Shown one piece after another: positions 56,861 through 64,000 of a stretch of DNA of 64,000 nucleotides. Made by a program: the position numbers and the translations under genes. Every line of letters begins with the position of its first letter. Positions within the stretch are counted from its first letter, which is position 1. Under the pieces are notes generated by a model. It did not search any database and was not told the DNA's origin. It saw nothing but the letters and a program-made list of their open reading frames with translations. Source of the DNA: Armigeres subalbatus (Eukaryota > Arthropoda > Insecta > Diptera > Culicidae); assembly GCF_024139115.2 (NCBI RefSeq), contig NC_085139.1:72707203-72771202 (forward strand), read 5' to 3'.

Positions 56861-58600
56861 AGATTTCCAATGTAGTTTTGTTCCAATGGTAGAGGATTAG
56901 TTAAAACAAATCACGTAAAAAGCGATCCCAGTTTACTCTTTAATTCACGGTGCAACTAATTGACATTGAACTTGGAGATGCAATTGCTCGAGCGCAACAT
57001 CCTGCTGGCAATTGGACATTACGGCAATATCCATTACGTATTGCCGCTTTTTGAATGTATAACTTCGCATTTTTTGGAAAATGAACTACCTAGTCGGTTA
57101 GGAATAGTGAATGAATTGGGTCGTGTTTTTGCGTATTCAGATGCGGTTCTGCTTCTGCCCCATCGAAACGCCATTTGAAAATCATTTCTAAATCTTGCTT
57201 CGCAATGATGATTTAAAATTCAGCATTTAAAAATTTTAATCCATCATCGTCGACTTTCCCGCGGATGGCCAAGTTATGGCGGCAATCAAACTTGCATGAT
57301 GACTTGCGCGTCTTTTCACCGTTCAGTAGAGGAGAGCTGGAAAGAACTGCTGAATAAACAAATGATTCCGGTGCGTGCTCGACGATTTTGCTCAGGAAAA
57401 AAATAAATAAAAAAATACACGTTCGTTGAAAAACTATGGCGCCGTTTTGGGGGGAATCCGCTTTTCCTTGTTGAGAAAGCTCTTTGTCGAAACTTAAGAG
57501 GGTTTTTTTTTCTCATTGTGTGAGATACGGCTTTGGCAAGGTGTTGGGCGTGGGATGATTATGATTGTAGCAACTCAAAAGGGGGAACTTGTTTTTCTTT
57601 GTTTGTTCGAAAAACTTTGCAAGCAGATGGGTTGGATTGGATGGATTGATTATATATACTGCCTAGAATAGAAACATTTGAGTTTATTCTCAAATAGAGC
57701 AAATACATTTTCTAACTTTCACTGGTTTGAATCGAAATTGAAATTACTTTTAGTTTCAGTTTTGCTTTTCAATCCTTCAAAAACCTTTTTGATTTTTTCT
57801 GGGTTTGAACAAGATTTCATCGAATATTTATTAAGATTGAGAAGGGACATCGAAAAGCCCTTCCCCAGCTACTGAACGCTTTTTCTTTTAATTTTAGATT
57901 GGGTGACGCGCAAGTAATCATTTGAATCCTTTTTCGCGTGTTTTCAAGGCTTCAAGGCATAAATATTTTTCCGCTTGATACAAACGTCTCCGCTTTTGCT
58001 ATCGCGATGTTGCCCACGTTCACTTCACGAGTCTGCGGTTTTTCTGGTACATTCTCTGCTACATGTCACTCAGGTCTCTCCTGGTTTTGCGGCCCGTGTG
58101 ATGTTTGTTTTTGGTAATTAAATTTTCCAAACTCAATCAGCGCTATGAATGCGTGTGTACAGAGCAGGATTTTAGCAAGAGGTGAAAGTATGGAGTTCTA
58201 TTTAAGTGATTCTATCAAAGAGTGTTAAACATCAAAAACGACGTACTTCCCGTAGGATGATGGAATTAAATATTTAATTTCATATTAACACCCAAAAGGC
58301 CAAGCTCTTTGAGAAAGCGATTTTTGATTTTGAAAAAATCATAACTTTTTAATTTTTTGTCCAATCTTGATGAAATTTTGACACAAGGTCCAATTTTTAT
58401 TCTAGTTTTGGCTGCACACTGAGTTTTTCGGAATTTCTGGTTGGTTCCGGAATTATTCCAGATTCCCTTGGGGTACCAGCAAACTGGTGTTTGGGGTATT
58501 TCGCCAGTTACTCAATTTTTCTCCATGGAACCCATATCAAACAGTATAAAACAATATTGCCACACTAATAACGAGTCTCATAGCGATTTTTCCGAAAGTT
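56861..58600. other. No gene recognised
   Basis: Unassigned sequence. Open frames at 56960-57178 and 57678-57875 have no recognisable domain. No tandem structure. Confidence 0.4.
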
Positions 58601-58609
58601 AGTCTTCCA

Positions 58610-60869
58610 TACGGACATCCCAGGAAGCTTCCAAATGTCCCCAGGGAACCTGTAAAGGGGACAATTTCGATTTTGCTCCGAAACATGTCGTTCGACGGCT
58701 CTTTCTTCACAATTTTTCATGAATATACTCGCTGTTGTTATAAAAGTGGTCTATGGTCAGTTTGGCCACTCTTGTGACGCCCGGAATGCCCCCAGGGAAC
58801 CTGTAAAGAGGACAATTTCGATTTTGCTCCGAAACATGTCGTGCGACGGCTCTTTCTTCACAATTTGTCATGAATATCCTCGCTGTTGTTATAAAAGTGG
58901 TCGATGGTCAGTTTGGCCACTCTTGTGACGCCCGGAATGCCCCAAGGGAACCTGTAAAGGGGACAATTTCGATTTTGCTCCGAAACATGTCGTGTGACGG
59001 CTCTTTATTCACAATTTGTCATGAATATACTCGCTGTTGTTATAAAAGTGGTCGATGGTCAGTTTGGCCACTCTTGTGACGCCCGGAATGCCCCCAGGGA
59101 ACCTGTAAAGGGGACAATTTCGATTTTGCTCCGAAACATGTCGTGTGACGGCTCTTTCTTCACAATTTTTGATTAATATACTCGCTGTTGTTATAAAAGT
59201 GGTCTATGGTCAATTTGGCCACTCTTGTGACGCCCGGAATGCCCCCAGGGAACCTGTAAAGGGGACAATTTCGATTTTGCTCCGAAACATGTCGTGTGAC
59301 GGCTCTTTCTTCACAATTTTTCATGAATATACTCGCTGTTGTTATAAAAGTGGTCTATGGTCAGTTTGGCCACTCTTGTGACGCCCGGAATGCCCCCAGG
59401 GAACCTGTAAAGGGGACAATTTCGATTTTGCTCCGAAACATGTCGTGTGACGGCTCTTTCTTCACAATTTTTCATGAATATACTCGCTGTTGTTATAAAA
59501 GTGGTCTATGGTCAGTTTGGCCACTCTTGTGACGCCCGGAATGCCTCCAGGGCACCTATAAAGGAGACAATTTTGATTTTGCTCAGAAACATTTCGTACG
59601 ACGGCTCTTTCTTCACAATTTGTCATGAATATACTCGCTGTTGTTATAAAAGTGGTCTATGGTCAGTTTGGCCACTCTTGTGACGCCCGGAATGCCCCCA
59701 GGGAACCTGTAAAGGGGACAATTTCGATTTTGCTCCGAAACATGTCGTGTGACGGCTCTTTCTTCACAATTTGTCATGAATATACTCGCTGTTGTTATAA
59801 AAGTGGTCGATGGTCAGTTTGGCCACTCTTGTGACGCCCGGAATGCCTCCAGGGCACCTATAAAGGGGACAATTTCGATTTTGCTCCGAAACATGTCGTG
59901 TGACGGCTCTTTCTTCACAATTTGTCATGAATATACTCGCTGTTTTTATAAAAGTGGTCGATGGTCAGTTTGGCCACTCTTGTGACGCCCGGAATGCCCC
60001 CAGGGAACCTGTAAAGGGGACAATTTCGATTTTGCTCCGAAACATGTCGTGTGACGGCTCTTTCTTCACAATTTGTCATGAATATACTCGCTGTTGTTAT
60101 AAAAGTGGTCGATGGTCAGTTTGGCCACTCTTGTGACGCCCGGAATGCCTCCAGGGCACCTATAAAGGGGACAATTTCGATTTTGCTCCGAAACATGTCG
60201 TGTGACGGCTCTTTCTTCACAATTTGTCATGAATATACTCGCTGTTTTTATAAAAGTGGTCGATAGTCAGTTTGGCCACTCTTGTGACGCCCGGAATGCC
60301 CCCAGGGAACCTGTAAAGGGGACAATTTCGATTTTGCTCCGAAACATGTCGTGTGACGGCTCTTTCTTCACAATTTGTCATGAATATACTCGCTGTTGTT
60401 ATAAAAGTGGTCGATGGTCAGTTTGGCCACTCTTGTGACGCCAGGAATGCCTCCAGGGCACCTATAAAGGGGACAATTTCGATTTTGCTCCGAAACATGT
60501 CGTGTGACGGCTCTTTCTTCACAATTTGTCATGAATATACTCGCTGTTGTTATAAAAGTGGTCTATAGTCAGTTTGACCACTCTTGTGACGCCCGGAATG
60601 CCCCCAGGGAACATGTAAAGGGGACAATTTCGATTTTGCTCCGAAACATGTCGTGCGACGGCTCTTCCTTCACAATTTATCATGAATATACTCGCTGTTT
60701 TTATAAAAGTGGTCGATGGTCAGTTTGGCCACTCTTGTGACGCCCGGAATGCCCCAGGGAACCTGTAAAGGGACAATTTCGATTTGCTCGAAACATGTCG
60801 TGCGACGGCTCTTTTTTCACAATTTTTCATGAATATACTCGCTGTTGTTATAAAAGTGGTCTATGGTCA
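58610..60869 (+). repeat. 151-bp satellite array, forward arm
   Basis: ATACTCGCTGTTGTTATAAA-like words recur at 151-bp steps from about 58725 to 60835, about 15 units. Each unit also holds CAGTTTGGCCACTCTTGTGA, CCAGGGAACCTGTAAAG and GAAACATGTCGTGTGACGGC. From about 59540 two unit types alternate (CCCCCAGGGAACCTGT versus CCTCCAGGGCACCTAT), giving a 302-bp higher-order repeat. The 60- to 78-codon open frames recur once per unit and come from the repeat. The last unit carries several single-base deletions. Confidence 0.97.
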
Positions 60870-62284
60870 ACAACCGGCTTCTATTTGCAAAAGGCTGTAA
60901 ATGATGTATCACCGAATACTTTGTGTTTCATCGATGCCCACATAATATAATACAATGGGATTATAGAATTCCAAGAATTTTGACGATGCCAGTCATTGAT
61001 TTTGATGCGGCACCAGTCAAAAGAAGAACAAATAGAAACAGGCTTCGCTATAATTCACACTTGAAATCGTGAACATATATGAATGCAAGTAGAACTACGG
61101 TATTCGTTAGAATGTTTAGAGTAAAATCACAGCCAATGGCTGATTGTTTCATAGTTACATGTGATGGGAGTTTTGAATAAGTAATGAAGCATTCTGTCAT
61201 TTCTACCTGATATTCTGTATATTGTCCCTTTCGATATCCTACTAGCCCTTCGCTGCTTGCAGTAGCCTCGGAGTCATCTAAATGTGCACACATAGAAATA
61301 GTTTAAAGAACTAGTGATGCTGTCTTGAAGTCGGAGGAAAAGTAAACTTTCAACCAGGACTTACTGGGGAATCTGAGGAGCAGAATTATGATGTTTCAGA
61401 TATTCAAGAAAAAACAGAACTGTGTAAAAGTTTATTGAAAATAATGATGGCATTCATACATACATATATTTTTTTCCCTTAACACGGTAATCACTTTGAC
61501 GTAGTGTGTTACGGTTTACGATATATCGTATTTAGTCCTCGCTACCAACAGCAGTCTCAGAAATAAAACATAATTAATGTTACCCTGCAGATAATTGAAA
61601 GCCTCGAATTTCGAATCCCGTTGGAGGATAAACTGCATGCAACGGAAGTACCTTTTCAAGCAATTGGTTAAAAAAAACCTCGATGCCCGTATCCGCTGAA
61701 CTGACTGCTGGAAAATCGAGTTGGTCAGTCGATCGATTATTACAGCATTTGTTTTTCAGTCTATATTACATATTACAGAATATTGTGTATTTGGACAACA
61801 TATTTTATTCCTGTAAGTCTTCTTCAAATAAATTATGTACTTGTGAGGACATTATTTCTACAGGTTTTATCGCCATAGTTGATTTTTAGTCTATAGCTGG
61901 GAAGTTCGAATAAAATCGATTTTCGAGTATCGCGCATTTATGCGCCCTCATGCAGCATGAAAAGATAAATCTTAAGAGCGAGAAATTTTTGACAACTAAG
62001 TAACTGCAAAACATTTTGGCTCATGGGAATATTTTCAAAATACCCCTTCACTCGCTTGAAAGAAAAAAGACGACTCTTTCAGCAGCACCCAGGTCTATGA
62101 CACATTTTTTGCAGTAGCAGACTTGACACGAGAAATTGTTTTTTTCGCCATAGCACCTTACGGGTCAGTTGATCATATGCTGACCGATTATGTAATTTCG
62201 ATCTTATGTTTTTATGCTCGAGGCCTAATGAACAATAACTTGTCGTAAAAAATTAGGGTGAAGTTCTGAGAAAAACCCTATTGG
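60870..62284. other. Spacer between inverted satellite arms; no gene recognised
   Basis: AT-rich, apparently non-repetitive sequence with no recognised protein. It forms most of the loop between the two inverted 151-bp arrays. Confidence 0.5.
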
Positions 62285-62740
62285 GATCCTGATTAGCATC
62301 GACTCGAGATTCTAAGAAGCATCCACTCATGATTATGAGCCAAATTCGTTCGAGATTCTAAACTAAATCCGTTTGGAATTCTAAACAGACTCTATTTGAG
62401 ATTCTGCAACGAATCTGTTCGGGATTCAAAATTTCAAACAGAATCCGTTTGGATTCGAGTTCTAAAGAGAATCCGTTTGTAATTCTGAACATAATTTCGG
62501 TTGAGATTTGGAGAGGAATTTGTACAGAGTTCTGAACAGAGTCCGTTTAGGATTCTGAAAAGAATCTTTTTGAGATTCGGAACATAATTTGTTTGGAATT
62601 CGAATCCCAATCCGTTTGAAATTCTGAATAGAACCCGTTGAAGGTTCCTAACAGAATCTGTTTGCGATTCTGAAAAAAAATCGAATGGTTTTTGAACAGA
62701 ATTTATTTAGGATTCTGAAAAGAATACGTTTGCGATTCTG
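62285..62740. repeat. Degenerate ~23-bp repeat (GATTC-N6-GAATC-N7)
   Basis: GATTCTGAACAGAATCCGTT-like units recur, for example GATTC at 62551 and 62574 (23 bp) and the next GAATTC at 62596. GATTC and GAATC are inverted half-sites. About 19 degenerate units run right up to the inverted 151-bp array. Confidence 0.75.
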
Positions 62741-64000
62741 AACAAAGTGGCCAAACTGACCAATGACCACCTTTATAAGAATTGCGAATCTATTCAAAAC
62801 AAATTGTGAAGAAAGAGCCATCACACGACATGTTTCGGAGAAGGATCGCAATTGTCCCATTTAAATGTTCCTTGGGAGCATTCCGGGTGTCCCAAGAGTG
62901 GCCAAACTGTCCAATGATCATTTTTGTAAGAACAGCGAGTTTATTCATAACAAATTGTGAAGAAAGAGCCGTCGCGTTACATGTTTCGGAGCAAAATCAA
63001 AATTGTCCCCTTTACAGGTTTCTTGGGGGTATTCCGGGCGTCACAAACTGACCATCGACCACTTTTATAACAACAGCGAGTATATTCATGAAAAATTGTG
63101 AAGAAAGAGCCGTCGCACGACATGTTTCGGAGCAAAATCGAAATTGTCCCAATTAAATGTTCCTTTGGGGCATTCCGGGCGTCACGAGAGTGCCCAAACT
63201 GACCAGAGACCACTTTTATAAAAACAGCGAGTATATTCATGAAAAATTGTGAAGAAAGAGCGGTCGCACGACATGTTTCGGAGCAAAATCGAAATTGTCC
63301 CCTTTACAGGTTCCCTGGGGGCATTCCAGGTGTCACAAGAGTGGCCAAACTGACCATCGACCACTTTTATAACAACAGCGAGTATATTCATGAAAAATTG
63401 TGAAGAAAGAGCCGTCGCACGACATGCTACGGAGCAAAATCGAAATTGTCCCCTTTACAGGTTCCCTGGGGGCATTCCGGGTGTCACAAGAGTGGCCAAA
63501 CTGACCATGGACCACTTTTATAACAACAGCGAGAATATTCATGAAAAATTGTGAAGAAAGAGTCGTCATACGACATGTTTCGGAGCAAAATCGAAATTGT
63601 CCCCTTTACAGGTTCCCTGGGGGCATTCCGGGCGTCACAAGAGTGGCCAAACTGACCAAAGACCACTTTTATAACAACAGCGAGAATATTCATGAAAAAT
63701 TGTGAAGAAAGAGCCGTCACACGACATGTTTCGGAGCAAAATCGAAATTGTCCCCTTTACAGGTTCCCTGGGGGCATTCCGGGTGTCACAAGAGTGGTCA
63801 AACTGACCATCGACCACTTTTATAACAACAGCGAGTATATTCATGAAAAATTGTGAAGAAAGAGCCGTCGCACGACATGTTTCGGAGCAAAATCGAAATT
63901 GTCCCCTTTACAGGTTCCCTGGGGGCATTCCAGGTGTCACAAGAGTGGCCAAACTGACCATCGACCACTTTTATAACAACAGCGAGTATATTCATGAAAA
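62741..64000 (-). repeat. 151-bp satellite array, inverted arm, runs off the window
   Basis: The same 151-bp unit as at 58610-60869 on the opposite strand, at least eight units, with GAGTGGCCAAACTGACC at 151-bp steps. The first units (62741-63050) are degenerate and one is shortened. Towards the window end they are nearly identical to each other and to the forward arm. The array is incomplete at 64000. Confidence 0.96.

Noticed and set aside
58719..60740. A series of nearly identical 60-78 codon open frames
   Set aside because: They recur once per 151-bp satellite unit in shifting frames, without a plausible gene structure.

Overview
This window reads as intergenic or intronic DNA from a culicine mosquito, most likely Aedes. 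That assignment is an inference from the repeat content: two tRNA-derived SINEs of the Feilai type, R1-like, I-like and copia-like retroelement remains, many short TA-, hAT- and Helitron-type elements, and very abundant satellites. I find no convincing host protein-coding gene, no rRNA and no intact tRNA gene. Every protein homology I recognise belongs to a broken retrotransposon, and no transposase is visible.

Layout: 0-3.7 kb is a 52-bp tandem repeat, a homopurine tract set in a short minisatellite, and an AT-rich simple repeat. 3.7-9.3 kb is mostly unassigned sequence with a SINE, a MITE and a Helitron-like element stacked at 8.4-9.1 kb. 9.3-14 kb is a decayed R1-like non-LTR element split by a 1.67-kb TA-flanked DNA element and a 138-bp hAT MITE. 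14-17.6 kb is unassigned. 17.6-18.1 kb is a cluster of ACAATAG/CTATTGT words. 18.6-23.0 kb is a satellite with a 23-bp unit. 23.5-24.3 kb is a pyrimidine tract with a hairpin MITE inside it. 24.3-28.3 kb is largely unassigned.

28.8-30.1 kb is a readable nest of insertions. 30.1-33.66 kb is a second 23-bp satellite. 33.7-34.4 kb is a copia-like reverse transcriptase remnant. 37.5-39.8 kb is a mosaic of direct and inverted copies of one DNA element, with a younger element inside. 41.5-45.0 kb holds one truncated I-like element inserted in another. 45.4-49.1 kb holds more DNA elements and tandem repeats of 133 and about 150 bp. 49.2-55.2 kb is one degenerate 12-bp GGAATTCC-type array broken up by at least five later insertions. 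55.4-56.5 kb is a foldback structure. 58.6-64.0 kb is a 151-bp satellite in two inverted arrays around a 1.9-kb core, running off the window end.

The most unusual observation is that four arrays with different sequences (18.6-23.0, 30.1-33.66, 52.3-53.2 and 62.3-62.74 kb) share a unit of about 23 bp. In three of them the unit is built from two complementary half-sites about 11-12 bp apart. The long open frames over these arrays follow from a stop-free repeat unit and are not credible genes. Many insertions keep readable target-site duplications, so their relative order can be reconstructed.
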